Made by a program: the position numbers and the translations under genes. DNA of 64,000 bases, from the NCBI RefSeq assembly GCF_002844535.1, contig NZ_PJNH01000001.1, positions 620,001 to 684,000 of the forward strand, read 5' to 3'. The stretch's first letter is position 1; each line of letters opens with the position of its first letter. This DNA comes from Halalkalibacillus sediminis. GTDB taxonomy: Bacteria; Bacillota; Bacilli; Bacillales; Alkalibacillaceae. The notes beneath the pieces are model-generated. The model searched no databases. It saw nothing but the letters and a program-made list of their open reading frames with translations, and was not told the DNA's origin. Below are positions 51,479 through 60,051 of the stretch, piece after piece.

Positions 51479-52156
51479 TTATTCATTATTCATGAAAAGG
51501 AAGATAAATCTACCTAACTCCATCAATGCCACGACTGTAGCAGCAACGTATGTCAGTGCTGCAGCATTCAAAACTTTTTTGGTCTCTTTATGTTCAGCAC
51601 TTCCGATGATTCCAGATGAAACGAGCTGATTCATCGCCCGGTTAGAGGCATCGAACTCGACCGGAAGAGTAACGATTTGGAATAAAACCGCAAAGCCCAT
51701 CAAACCGATTGCTAGTAAGTAGAGTTCACCCATTTGCAATATAATACCAGCAAATATTAAGAAGTAAGAAAGGTTTGAACCTAGGCTTGCGACTGGTACT
51801 AACGTACTTCTAAATCTCAGAAATGCGTATTCTTCAGCATCTTGAATGGCATGTCCAACTTCATGCGCTGCAATGGCTGAAGCAGCTTGAGAAGGTTCAT
51901 GGAAGTTATGTGAAGATAAGCGGACTACTTTTTTTCTCGGATCATAATGATCGGAGAGAAAACCTTTCGTCTCTTCTACTCTAACATCATATATTCCATT
52001 TTCTTGAAGAATTCGTCTAGCGACTTCAGCCCCTGGAATCCCGGATGAATTGGGTTTCTTCATATGTTTTTTGTAAGTTGTTTTTACTTTACGATTTGCT
52101 AATAAAGGAAGTATAAGCAAAACTGCAAAATATATAATAATCGTCTCAATGCCCAT
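51479..52156 (-). CDS. YugP family membrane zinc metallopeptidase
   Basis: A 225-residue membrane protein. Helices lie near 3-20, 122-160 and 200-220. HEVGH at 98-102 is the zinc site, in AASAIAAHEVGHAIQDAE, with PVEFDASNRA farther on. This is the DUF2324/YugP peptidase family. The substrate is unknown. It occupies the space between ypjB and ypjC relative to B. subtilis, where no such gene is found. Confidence 0.88.
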   Translation of the reverse strand: MGIETIIIYFAVLLILPLLANRKVKTTYKKHMKKPNSSGIPGAEVARRILQENGIYDVRVEETKGFLSDHYDPRKKVVRLSSHNFHEPSQAASAIAAHEVGHAIQDAEEYAFLRFRSTLVPVASLGSNLSYFLIFAGIILQMGELYLLAIGLMGFAVLFQIVTLPVEFDASNRAMNQLVSSGIIGSAEHKETKKVLNAAALTYVAATVVALMELGRFIFLFMNNE

Positions 52157-52196
52157 GTTTATTCACCTCTACTGTCTCATTCTTCTCAACTTAATT

Positions 52197-52385
52197 TTAT
52201 TCAAGCTCTTGGTCTTCGTCAATTTTTTTAGCTCGATTAGCTGTACTATGATATTTTCTCCATGCTACATAAGTTAATGTGACAATAATGAAGAATGATA
52301 TGGTCAAAATGGTATAAATTAAGTTCGGATTTGGGATTTGTCCATATACTATAAACAATTGAAGATGCAGTGTTTGAAGAATCAC
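52197..52385 (-). CDS. Short YpjB-position membrane peptide (possible ypjB remnant)
   Basis: A 62-residue protein with one membrane helix (about 22-43, LIYTILTISFFIIVTLTYV) followed by AWRKYHSTANRAKKI and an acidic end. The GTG start has a good AAAGGAG site, so it is probably translated. The gene is exactly where ypjB lies in B. subtilis (between ypjA and ypjC). Full YpjB is about 260 residues, with a single helix and a basic stretch at its C-terminus, which is what remains here. It may be a 5'-deleted ypjB rescued by a new start; only 37 bp separate it from ypjA. An unrelated small protein cannot be excluded. Confidence 0.5.
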   Translation of the reverse strand: MILQTLHLQLFIVYGQIPNPNLIYTILTISFFIIVTLTYVAWRKYHSTANRAKKIDEDQELE

Positions 52386-52421
52386 TGTGATTACTCCTTT
52401 ACATCTAGATATAGTATATGT

Positions 52422-53006
52422 TTATGTTGTTTTTCTAGAACGGTGAGGCTTATATCCGAATCGAAATACTAAATAGATTGAAAATAGGCTTAACCAAAAA
52501 GTGAAATAGCCAATATGGTCCATATATTCACTCAGAGATCCATAAGATGGCATCATTCCATAAACATAATCAATTACATCGTTATGGAGGGTCCATATTG
52601 CAGCGAATATCAAATGCCTTTTCCCTATTCGATAAAACGGTGAATATAACAATCCCTGAATCGCCATGGCGCCATGAGAAACAATTAGCATCAAGGCAGG
52701 TGCAGTGATATTCCCAGTCTCCATGAACGTCAATATATTCATGATTACTGCCCAAACTCCGTATTTGAATAAAGTCAACATCGCCAGTGCTTCAAAGTAT
52801 TTAAAATTCTTGTTTAACAGAAACCCTACTAATACAACTACAAAAAATAATGATGCTGTCGGGCTGTCAGGTACAAAAATAAGAAATATGGCTGGAGTTT
52901 CTATCAACTGATGCTCATACCATATATATCCATAAATTGTGCCAAGTGTATTTATTATTAGTAAGAGCCATAGTATGCTTTTTTGCATCAATAGTTGTTT
53001 GATCAT
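52422..53006 (-). CDS. ypjA: YpjA family membrane protein (DUF1405)
   Basis: A 194-residue protein with about six transmembrane helices. WYEHQLIETPAIFLIFVPDSPTASLFF, FKYGVWAVIMNI, SHGAMAIQGLLY and LHNDVIDYVYGMMPSYGSL are conserved DUF1405 blocks with buried polar residues. The function is unknown. It lies downstream of qcrC beyond a terminator, as in B. subtilis. ATG 53006 is chosen at the better distance from AGAGGG. Confidence 0.88.
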   Translation of the reverse strand: MIKQLLMQKSILWLLLIINTLGTIYGYIWYEHQLIETPAIFLIFVPDSPTASLFFVVVLVGFLLNKNFKYFEALAMLTLFKYGVWAVIMNILTFMETGNITAPALMLIVSHGAMAIQGLLYSPFYRIGKRHLIFAAIWTLHNDVIDYVYGMMPSYGSLSEYMDHIGYFTFWLSLFSIYLVFRFGYKPHRSRKTT

Positions 53007-53030
53007 CTTCAATCCCTCTAATGTCTAAGA

Positions 53031-53060
53031 AAAAAGCTGACCATTACAGTCAGCTTTTTA
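53031..53060 (-). terminator. Terminator of the qcr operon
   Basis: AAAAAGCTGA and TCAGCTTTTTA pair around CCATTACAG with T tracts in both directions. Confidence 0.85.
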
Positions 53061-53071
53061 CTTCAATTATT

Positions 53072-53872
53072 TTAATGTCCGCCACCGTCTTCTTGCTCTT
53101 TTGCTTTTTCGTTAACAGAGACGATAAATTCAGCTAGCTGAGTCAATTCTTCATCAGAACCTTCAAATTGTCCTGCTGGCATATCTCCAATACCATTGAC
53201 TGCGATGTCTTTAATTGCATCAACACCATGTGGGATACCGATTAATGAAGGACCAACGTCAGGTACTCCGTTTAAATCTCCACCATGACAACTCATGCAA
53301 TTATCTTCGAAAACAGCATAGCCGGGATCTTCTTCATCGATTTCAACCTGAACAGCATTTTCAATCGAATATTGTTCACGTTCTTCCCAATCTACGGCAG
53401 CAACTGATTCATAAGTCAACCAAATCGTAGCTGCAATACCTAGTAACATAAGGCCAGTAGAAATCGGACGACGTGTAGGCTTTCTTTCAGGTCCTTTGTC
53501 TAAGAAAGGAGCTAACAGTAAAGCACCAAACGCTAGACCTGGGATGATTACTGTACCGAATACGACATAATCGGCAGCAGCATATTTATACTTTAATAAT
53601 TCATATAAGAAAAGAAAATACCAGTCTGGTAATGGTATATAAGATGCGTTATTCGGATCCGCCTGTTGCTCTAACGGTGAAGGAGCGTAAGCCACTAGAC
53701 ATAAGAACCCGATCAAGAATACCGCACCTACTAGCCATTCTTTTAATAAAAAGTTTGGCCAGAAAGCTTCTGTTCTACCAGGAAAGGCAGAGTAATCTTT
53801 AGGTATATTTCGGTTCGATTTCTCAGGTACCCGAGAATCACCGACAAATTTCATTCCTTTACCTCTATGCAC
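53072..53872 (-). CDS. qcrC: Menaquinol:cytochrome c reductase, cytochrome b/c subunit QcrC
   Basis: A 266-residue fusion typical of Bacillus. The N-terminal part corresponds to subunit IV (three helices; PLPDWYFLFLYELLKYKY). The C-terminal extracytoplasmic cytochrome c domain has CMSCH at 192-196 for covalent haem and Met231 in GDMPAGQ as axial ligand. It passes electrons from the complex to cytochrome c. It is the last gene of qcrABC. Confidence 0.97.
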   Translation of the reverse strand: MHRGKGMKFVGDSRVPEKSNRNIPKDYSAFPGRTEAFWPNFLLKEWLVGAVFLIGFLCLVAYAPSPLEQQADPNNASYIPLPDWYFLFLYELLKYKYAAADYVVFGTVIIPGLAFGALLLAPFLDKGPERKPTRRPISTGLMLLGIAATIWLTYESVAAVDWEEREQYSIENAVQVEIDEEDPGYAVFEDNCMSCHGGDLNGVPDVGPSLIGIPHGVDAIKDIAVNGIGDMPAGQFEGSDEELTQLAEFIVSVNEKAKEQEDGGGH

Positions 53873-53901
53873 AGTGTTCCCTCCTTTAAATTAAATATGG
53901 T

Positions 53902-54576
53902 TTATAGTGGTCCAGAAATACCTTGACGACGAATCATGATAAAGTGCGCACCCATTAATGCAAATAGGCCGGCAGGTAAAAAGAATACATGAATCGCAAA
54001 GAATCTCGTAAGGGTCTGTGCACCAACTATGTTAGGGTCACCTGCAAGCAAGATTTTCAAATCTGTTCCAATATAAGGGACACTTTCAGCAATTTCTAAA
54101 CCAACCTGAGTAGCGAAAAATGCTTTGTTATCCCAAGGAAGTAGATATCCTGTGAAACCTAAACCTAACATGATGAAAAATAACAATACTCCTACAACCC
54201 AGTTTAATTCACGAGGCTTTTTATAAGCACCTTGGAAGAATACTCGTAATGTATGTAGGAAAATCATTACGATTACTACACTAGCTCCCCAGTGGTGCAT
54301 GCCACGTACGATTTGACCATGAGCCACTTGCGATTGCAAATAGTTAACAGACTGCCATGCGTTCTCAATATCTGGAACGTAGTACATCGTTAAAAACATA
54401 CCTGACAAAACTTGAATGACTGTCACGAAGAACGTCAGTCCACCAAAACAGTAAACGAAAGCTGAGAAGTGATGGGCAGGGTTAACGTGTTCGGGTACTT
54501 CGTGATCAGCGATATCACGCCATATTGGAGTGATATCCATACGTTCATCTATCCAATCATATACTCGTTGTAACAT
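53902..54576 (-). CDS. qcrB: Menaquinol:cytochrome c reductase, cytochrome b6 subunit QcrB
   Basis: A 224-residue cytochrome b with four helices. The haem-binding His residues lie in RGMHHWGA and RFFAIHVFFLP. Cys43 (FVYCFGG) is the residue that binds the extra c-type haem in this family. LLPWDNKAFFATQVG is the quinol-site region. It lies between qcrA and qcrC. Confidence 0.97.
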   Translation of the reverse strand: MLQRVYDWIDERMDITPIWRDIADHEVPEHVNPAHHFSAFVYCFGGLTFFVTVIQVLSGMFLTMYYVPDIENAWQSVNYLQSQVAHGQIVRGMHHWGASVVIVMIFLHTLRVFFQGAYKKPRELNWVVGVLLFFIMLGLGFTGYLLPWDNKAFFATQVGLEIAESVPYIGTDLKILLAGDPNIVGAQTLTRFFAIHVFFLPAGLFALMGAHFIMIRRQGISGPL

Positions 54577-54580
54577 TTTA

Positions 54581-55168
54581 CTATGCCCCCCCTCTCGCTT
54601 GTGCTCTTGGACTTAAGAATAACGTGCCATCTTGTACTCTAGTTTCGTACGCAGGTAATGGAGCGGTAGGTGGAGTACCTGGAATATTAACACCTTTTTC
54701 GTCATATCGTCCATTATGACAAGGACAGAAAAATTCGTTTTCATATTCTGGATTGGAATCCCAGCCAACTGTACAACCTAAGTGCGTACATACGGGAGAC
54801 AAGGCAAGAATCTCATCTTCACCACTTCTGAAAATCCACGCTACTCGCGTAACTTTTGTTTCATACCAACCATCTTTTTGGTCAACTTGGAATTCTTTCT
54901 TTTGCGGTGTTTCTGTAATGTCATCTACACTCATGACAGAGATGAAGTCACCACCTGATTCTGCTTGTAGTAAAGGATCAACAGCAAAACCTAACATTGG
55001 CGCAACCATCGCTGCACCCATAAACCCGCCTACACCAGTTAATGTATAGTTAAGAAACTGACGACGAGATACAGAGTTTTTAGTTGGATTCACTACTTCT
55101 TCTTCTACTTCTTCATGTAGGCCTTCTGCATTTTCTGAAGGGCCATTATTTTTCTTTTCTTCTGACAT
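54581..55168 (-). CDS. qcrA: Menaquinol:cytochrome c reductase, Rieske subunit QcrA
   Basis: A 195-residue Rieske 2Fe-2S protein. An acidic cytoplasmic N-terminus leads to a twin-arginine signal anchor SRRQFL (34-39) with a following hydrophobic stretch. The cluster ligands are Cys127/His129 (CTHLGC, with Cys132) and Cys148/His151 (CPCHNG, with Cys150 for the disulfide). Export of the folded domain needs the Tat pathway encoded at 16-17 kb. ATG 55168 follows GAGGGGGGAG; the longer frame upstream crosses the promoter and is rejected. Confidence 0.96.
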   Translation of the reverse strand: MSEEKKNNGPSENAEGLHEEVEEEVVNPTKNSVSRRQFLNYTLTGVGGFMGAAMVAPMLGFAVDPLLQAESGGDFISVMSVDDITETPQKKEFQVDQKDGWYETKVTRVAWIFRSGEDEILALSPVCTHLGCTVGWDSNPEYENEFFCPCHNGRYDEKGVNIPGTPPTAPLPAYETRVQDGTLFLSPRAQARGGA

Positions 55169-55232
55169 AATTCTCCCCCCTCTATTCATTTGATGACAAC
55201 GAATAGGGTAATTTAAAAACACATTTATTAGG

Positions 55233-55261
55233 ACAATACAATCATAGCGTAATCTTTTCAA
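55233..55261 (-). promoter_or_regulatory. Candidate sigma-A promoter of qcrABC
   Basis: On the minus strand, TTGAAA (55261-55256), a 17-nt spacer and TATTGT (55238-55233). It would give a leader of about 60 nt before qcrA. Confidence 0.45.
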
Positions 55262-55304
55262 CATTTCAATATAAACCATAGATTCGCTATAAAAATGTCA
55301 TAAT

Positions 55305-55769
55305 TTAATTGGACCAGCTTTCTTTTATCAATTGAAGAACTTCTTCTACTTGTGCTTGAATTAATTGTTGCTTGTCTACTTGATTAAGATTACCTTCTTT
55401 TATACTTGGTATCCAAAGTAAGTCTGCATCAAATTCCTTCACCTTTTTCCTCCACTGAGAATCAAAGGTCAGGAGAAACACATGATTGAAAGGTTGACTT
55501 TGGACGTGTTCGATTTGCTGATCAAGATTTTGCTTCTCTTCTTCTATTTTTGCGTCTTTCAAGTAGTAATATTCAGGGATTAGAAAAATTCTTCCTTTTA
55601 ATTCTTTTTCTATTTGAGTGGTAAAAACATCCATCACTTCTTTTTGGAAAGAAAGTTTCTGAATATCTTCATCTGAAGAAAATGAATAAGGTATAAGTGG
55701 AATGATCGCTGTATCAATATATTCTTTTGCTTGTACGTACTGTTCGGCATCATTGAAATTCCATTTCAT
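55305..55769 (-). CDS. ypiF: YpiF family protein (DUF2487)
   Basis: A 154-residue soluble protein. It begins MKWNFNDAEQYVQAKEYIDTAIIPLIP and contains GRIFLIPEYYYLKD and FNHVFLLTFDSQWRKK, which mark DUF2487. Function unknown. ATG 55769 follows TGGAGGTATTCAAA; the earlier ATG overlaps that site. It lies between ypiB and qcrA, as in B. subtilis, where ypiA-ypiB-ypiF precede the qcr genes. Confidence 0.87.
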   Translation of the reverse strand: MKWNFNDAEQYVQAKEYIDTAIIPLIPYSFSSDEDIQKLSFQKEVMDVFTTQIEKELKGRIFLIPEYYYLKDAKIEEEKQNLDQQIEHVQSQPFNHVFLLTFDSQWRKKVKEFDADLLWIPSIKEGNLNQVDKQQLIQAQVEEVLQLIKESWSN

Positions 55770-55790
55770 TTTGAATACCTCCATTCAGGA

Positions 55791-56345
55791 CTAATTGAAG
55801 TTCTTATCTTCTCTAGACAGTTTTTCAATTTCTTTACTCCACTTCAGAAATGCTTCTTTATCATTACAATCAAGAGCATCATCGATTTTTTGGAGTAAAT
55901 CACTTTTCTTACTTTCAAAATCCATTTCAGTCCATAACTTCTCTAAAGATTGATAGTCTTCATTCTTCATATAATAATCGTCAGGTAGATATGGGTTATC
56001 TTCTAATACTTCAGCATACTCTGTCGTTTGACGTATACCCGGAAATTTCAACTCGACATACATAAGCTCGTCAGTGTTTAAACGGACGTCGTGGAATGCT
56101 TTATCTACATCCGTAGTAACGATATGCTCTTTATAGAAACGAAAAGGTCTACTGTCAGAATCATCGACTGATATGATTAGGCTCCTGTGACACAAATGTG
56201 CTTCATAGACAAATCGAATTTTTTCCAAAAGATGATCCCTCTTAATCAAATATTCCAGTAGCCAAGTGATTTCTCGCTGCTTCATGTCATACTCATCCAG
56301 GAACCACTCAATCATTCCGCGTTTCTGATTGATGGTGACATCCAT
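55791..56345 (-). CDS. ypiB: YpiB family protein (UPF0302, IDEAL domain)
   Basis: A 184-residue protein. The UPF0302 core has EWFLDEYDMKQREITWLLEYLI, and the C-terminal IDEAL domain has LLQKIDDALDCNDKEAFLKWSKEI. Its biochemical function is not known. It starts 9 nt after ypiA and precedes ypiF, all in one direction. Confidence 0.9.
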   Translation of the reverse strand: MDVTINQKRGMIEWFLDEYDMKQREITWLLEYLIKRDHLLEKIRFVYEAHLCHRSLIISVDDSDSRPFRFYKEHIVTTDVDKAFHDVRLNTDELMYVELKFPGIRQTTEYAEVLEDNPYLPDDYYMKNEDYQSLEKLWTEMDFESKKSDLLQKIDDALDCNDKEAFLKWSKEIEKLSREDKNFN

Positions 56346-56354
56346 TCAGCTCAC

Positions 56355-57611
56355 CTACTTTCCTTCATCCATTCTACCTAAAAACTCTTGTACCTCTTCA
56401 TCTTCAGGCTCAATTTTTAAATAATCAATTAAGACAGGTTTAGCCTTTTCATGTTCACCTTCTTCTATAAGGAAGAAACCGTATTCCCTAAGAAACTTCG
56501 AGTGATCTTTAAATGAAGGGTAGGCTTTTTCAAAGAGTTCTTTAGACTTATCGAATTCTTCAAGTTCATTAAATATTTTAGCTCCGTACCAATTCACGAC
56601 TTCAGGATAACCCTCGTATTTCATTAATTCTTCTACGAGTTCCTGAGCTTGTTCCCATTTCTCTTGCTCAAAGAATAAGGTGATCAATTCTTCTATGGCA
56701 TCTTCATAACCAGGGTCGATCGCGATTGATTGTTGTAAGTAGTCCTCAGCTTGTTCATAACGATCCAGTCTGAGAGCGATCATTGCAATGGTATAGAATA
56801 GTTCCTTATTATGCTTGTCTTTATTAATACCTTTGACAAGAATATCGTAAGCTTCTGGGAGTGCGCCTTCTGCTTCATAGGCCTTTGCGAGATAAGGATA
56901 TACACTTGTGTATTCTGGATCCAAATCAAGTAGTTGATTCCAAGAATGGACGGAGATATCATAACGTTCCAATTGATAAGCAGTATAACCGTACTTGAAT
57001 AAAGCATCAGGAGTTTCTAACTTGATTTGTTGGAAATACTTTAATGCTTCTTCCCAATTCCCTACTGAGGACAGGCACTCAGCTAATCTCTCTTTCACAT
57101 CGACAAAAGTGAATTCATCTTGATGCTTAATAACTTTTTCATAAAAAGGAATCGCCTTTTGGTATTCTCCATTAGAGAAAGAAAGTTCAGCTAAAGCGAA
57201 ATCAATGATAGGTTCTTCTGGCTCAATATCTTTTGCTTCAAAAAGCTTTTGTTCTGCTACTTCAAAAAGTCCTTGGGTTTGATATAGATCGGCTAGCTGA
57301 ACCAATGCCGGAACATAAGCTGGTTCACTGGGATCTATTTCGTGTAAAACTTCAAGAACAGCTTCATCATCATTCAAGTCTGTATATATTTCAGCTAATG
57401 AAAGACGGATCTCGTGTTCATGAGGATGATGGACCAGCATGTCCTCATAAATCATTTTTGCGTCATTTAATAGTCCCCATTCATGGAATATTTCCGCTAT
57501 CACTAATCGTTCTTCATCATTAGCCTCGTGGGTATATGATTGTAATTTTTTAATTGCCTCATCAAAATGGCCATCCTTTGATAAGTGCATCGCTTGTTCT
57601 ATAACTTCCAT
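56355..57611 (-). CDS. ypiA: TPR-repeat protein YpiA
   Basis: A 418-residue soluble protein made of about ten tetratricopeptide repeats from the first residue to the last. Recognisable units include LYQTQGLFEVAEQKLFEAKDIEP, ALAELSFSNGEYQKAIPFYEKVI and YTAYQLERYDISVHSWNQLLDLDP. No signal or enzyme domain is present, so it is a scaffold or partner-binding protein. It is strongly acidic, in keeping with a halotolerant proteome. It heads the ypiA-ypiB-ypiF group and follows aroA. Confidence 0.92.
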   Translation of the reverse strand: MEVIEQAMHLSKDGHFDEAIKKLQSYTHEANDEERLVIAEIFHEWGLLNDAKMIYEDMLVHHPHEHEIRLSLAEIYTDLNDDEAVLEVLHEIDPSEPAYVPALVQLADLYQTQGLFEVAEQKLFEAKDIEPEEPIIDFALAELSFSNGEYQKAIPFYEKVIKHQDEFTFVDVKERLAECLSSVGNWEEALKYFQQIKLETPDALFKYGYTAYQLERYDISVHSWNQLLDLDPEYTSVYPYLAKAYEAEGALPEAYDILVKGINKDKHNKELFYTIAMIALRLDRYEQAEDYLQQSIAIDPGYEDAIEELITLFFEQEKWEQAQELVEELMKYEGYPEVVNWYGAKIFNELEEFDKSKELFEKAYPSFKDHSKFLREYGFFLIEEGEHEKAKPVLIDYLKIEPEDEEVQEFLGRMDEGK

Positions 57612-57668
57612 TTATAAATCCTCCAATATTAATCTCCAACAAATAATATCATTAATTTGATACACACA

Positions 57669-58952
57669 CTAATTTCTAAGTGTGTCCATGTCTTCCCAAA
57701 AGCCTGGATAGGAAATTTGAATACATTCTTCATCATCTATTTCTAAAGTACTTTCACAAATTAATGAAGCGATCGCGCCCATCATGGCAATGCGATGGTC
57801 ACCTCTGGAATTGATTTTCCCACCTTTTAGACTAGCTTTACCTCTAATAGTAACATCATTTTCTCTACTAGATACAGTAACACCTAATGAAGAAAGAGTA
57901 TCAACTATAGCTTGGACACGATCAGTTTCTTTATATCTCAATTCTTCAATATGTTGAATGGTGAATTCACCTTCAACTTGTGATGCGACTAATGCTAATA
58001 AAGGAATTTCATCAATAAAGGTAGCTACTTCCTCTCTATTGATGGTAGTCGGGGTTAAATCTGGAGAATATTCAACTTCAATTGTTCCTATAGGTTCTGA
58101 GCCTTCGTGATGAGTGGTTTCAATATTAATACGGGCATTCATTCGTTTAAGTATTTCAATGAACCCAGTCCGTGTCGGGTTAAGACCGACGTCATTTAAT
58201 GTAATCTTACTTCCAGGAGTAATAACCGCACCTGCGATCCAAAAAGCAGCTGACGATATATCTCCAGGTACTTTTAAGTTATTAGCAGCATATAGCGATT
58301 GAGGTCCTTTCACCTTTATCATGGAACCGTCTGTAAAGATGTCCGTCTCAAAAGCTGGAAGCATTCTTTCTGTGTGATCTCTGGTTATATTATCCTGATG
58401 AACAACGGTTTCGCCATCACTTAACAATCCTGCAAGTATAATTGCAGACTTCACTTGGGCACTATCAACTGGTAAACGATAGGTTATTCCTGAAAGGTGG
58501 CTCCCCTTTATTGTTATCGGTAGCTTATGATTAGCGCTTTCAATCATTGCTCCCATTTGACTTAGAGGATCTATTACTCGGTTCATTGGTCTTTTAGTTA
58601 AAGATTCATCACCTGTCAAAACGGTTTGAAAAGGTAATGCGGCCAGAATTCCTGTAATTAATCTTGCGGTCGTCCCAGAGTTCCCCATATACAAAGGATG
58701 ATCAGGGCGCTTGAATGATTTCCACCCATCACTAGTAACCTTGACGTTATGATCATTGATAGTAATTTCAGTGCCTAGGGTTCTGAAAGCATCCATTGTA
58801 CGGTAACAATCTTCTGATAACAGCATATTTTCTATTGTGGTTTCCCCTTGTGCAATAGAAGCAAACATGATTGCCCGATGAGAAATCGACTTATCCCCCG
58901 GTACTTGAAGAGTTCCTGTTAGTGGTTGTTGTCTTTGATTAAGAATCTTCAT
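57669..58952 (-). CDS. aroA: 5-enolpyruvylshikimate-3-phosphate synthase
   Basis: A 427-residue enzyme (named aroE in B. subtilis) for the sixth shikimate step. GDKSISHRAIMFASIAQGET near the start binds phosphoenolpyruvate. Other motifs are GNSGTTARLITG, DSAQVKSAIILAGL, SSAAFWIAGA and the C-terminal GDHRIAM. The ATG at 58952 lies one base after the aroB stop, so no room is left for the trp and tyr genes that sit between them in B. subtilis. The 96-101-type loop GNSGTT looks like class II, glyphosate-tolerant enzymes, but this is uncertain. Confidence 0.96.
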   Translation of the reverse strand: MKILNQRQQPLTGTLQVPGDKSISHRAIMFASIAQGETTIENMLLSEDCYRTMDAFRTLGTEITINDHNVKVTSDGWKSFKRPDHPLYMGNSGTTARLITGILAALPFQTVLTGDESLTKRPMNRVIDPLSQMGAMIESANHKLPITIKGSHLSGITYRLPVDSAQVKSAIILAGLLSDGETVVHQDNITRDHTERMLPAFETDIFTDGSMIKVKGPQSLYAANNLKVPGDISSAAFWIAGAVITPGSKITLNDVGLNPTRTGFIEILKRMNARINIETTHHEGSEPIGTIEVEYSPDLTPTTINREEVATFIDEIPLLALVASQVEGEFTIQHIEELRYKETDRVQAIVDTLSSLGVTVSSRENDVTIRGKASLKGGKINSRGDHRIAMMGAIASLICESTLEIDDEECIQISYPGFWEDMDTLRN

Positions 58953-58953
58953 T

Positions 58954-60051
58954 CTATACAACCTCGTCTTTCATTAGTTTCAAATAGCTTTCTAGGTGCC
59001 TTCGAACTACATCACTGTCTAAATTCATAGAATACGGTTTTCCTATTGATTCGAGTAAAACGAAACTTATATTATGCTCAGAATTCTTTTTATCTCTTTG
59101 CATTTGGTACAACCATTCATCTAATTTACTCTCACGAGGAATCAGTTGGAAATTTAACTTTCTTATCCACGCGATTATTGAATCGTTGAATAGTTGATTT
59201 TCTTGTCCATTCATTTGATCAGATAGGTAAAGTGCGAATAGCATCCCCATCATGACACATTCGCCATGTCTCAACTCGGAATCTTTTGAAGAGGCTTCAA
59301 TGGCATGCCCCCATGTATGTCCGAGATTCAAATATCGACGAATGCTCTTCTCATATTCATCTGTCTGTACATATCGTTTTTTAATTAGAATAGATTCAGC
59401 CAATATATTGATAAATTCTTTATCTTTAAAATTAATACTTTCACTCATATCATTCTTTATCGTTGTAAGAAAATCCTTGGATTCAATGAAACCATGTTTC
59501 ACCATTTCAGCAAAACCAGAACGTAATTCTCTATCATTCAACGTATTGAAAGTGTCGACATCATAAATAACTAATTCAGGTGAATAAAATTGACCGATCA
59601 AATTTTTAGTGCCGTCAAAATTGATCGCTACTTTACCCCCGATACTGCTATCGTGAGCTAATAAAGTCGTAGGCATTTGAATAAATCCAATACCTCTCAT
59701 ATAAGTGGAAGCTACAAACCCAACTAAGTCACCAATCATGCCACCACCTAGTGCTATCAGAGCAGAATGGCGATCAAACCCTTTTTCAATCAGCTTGCTC
59801 TGGATTTCCTCGAACTGATGAAGTGATTTTGATAGCTCACCTGCTGGAACGATCAATTCTTCAACTTCAAAATATGGTTCTAAGGATTTTCGTACATCAT
59901 CCAAATAGAGTTTAGCAACATTTTCATCAGTAATAATCGCTACTTTACTGTATGAAAATTCTTTCAGAAAACCTCCCGATTGATGTCTAATATCTTTTCC
60001 GACATGAATTTGATAATTACGTTCCTTGGAACTTACCGAGATAGTATTCAT
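58954..60051 (-). CDS. aroB: 3-dehydroquinate synthase
   Basis: A 365-residue NAD- and zinc-dependent enzyme for the second shikimate step. ALGGGMIGDLVGFVASTYMRGIGFIQMPTTLLA is the cofactor signature. The zinc ligands appear as Glu in GFAEMVKHG and His in LNLGHTWGHAIE. The start overlaps the aroC stop by one base and the end touches aroA, so aroC-aroB-aroA form one operon. Confidence 0.96.
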   Translation of the reverse strand: MNTISVSSKERNYQIHVGKDIRHQSGGFLKEFSYSKVAIITDENVAKLYLDDVRKSLEPYFEVEELIVPAGELSKSLHQFEEIQSKLIEKGFDRHSALIALGGGMIGDLVGFVASTYMRGIGFIQMPTTLLAHDSSIGGKVAINFDGTKNLIGQFYSPELVIYDVDTFNTLNDRELRSGFAEMVKHGFIESKDFLTTIKNDMSESINFKDKEFINILAESILIKKRYVQTDEYEKSIRRYLNLGHTWGHAIEASSKDSELRHGECVMMGMLFALYLSDQMNGQENQLFNDSIIAWIRKLNFQLIPRESKLDEWLYQMQRDKKNSEHNISFVLLESIGKPYSMNLDSDVVRRHLESYLKLMKDEVV

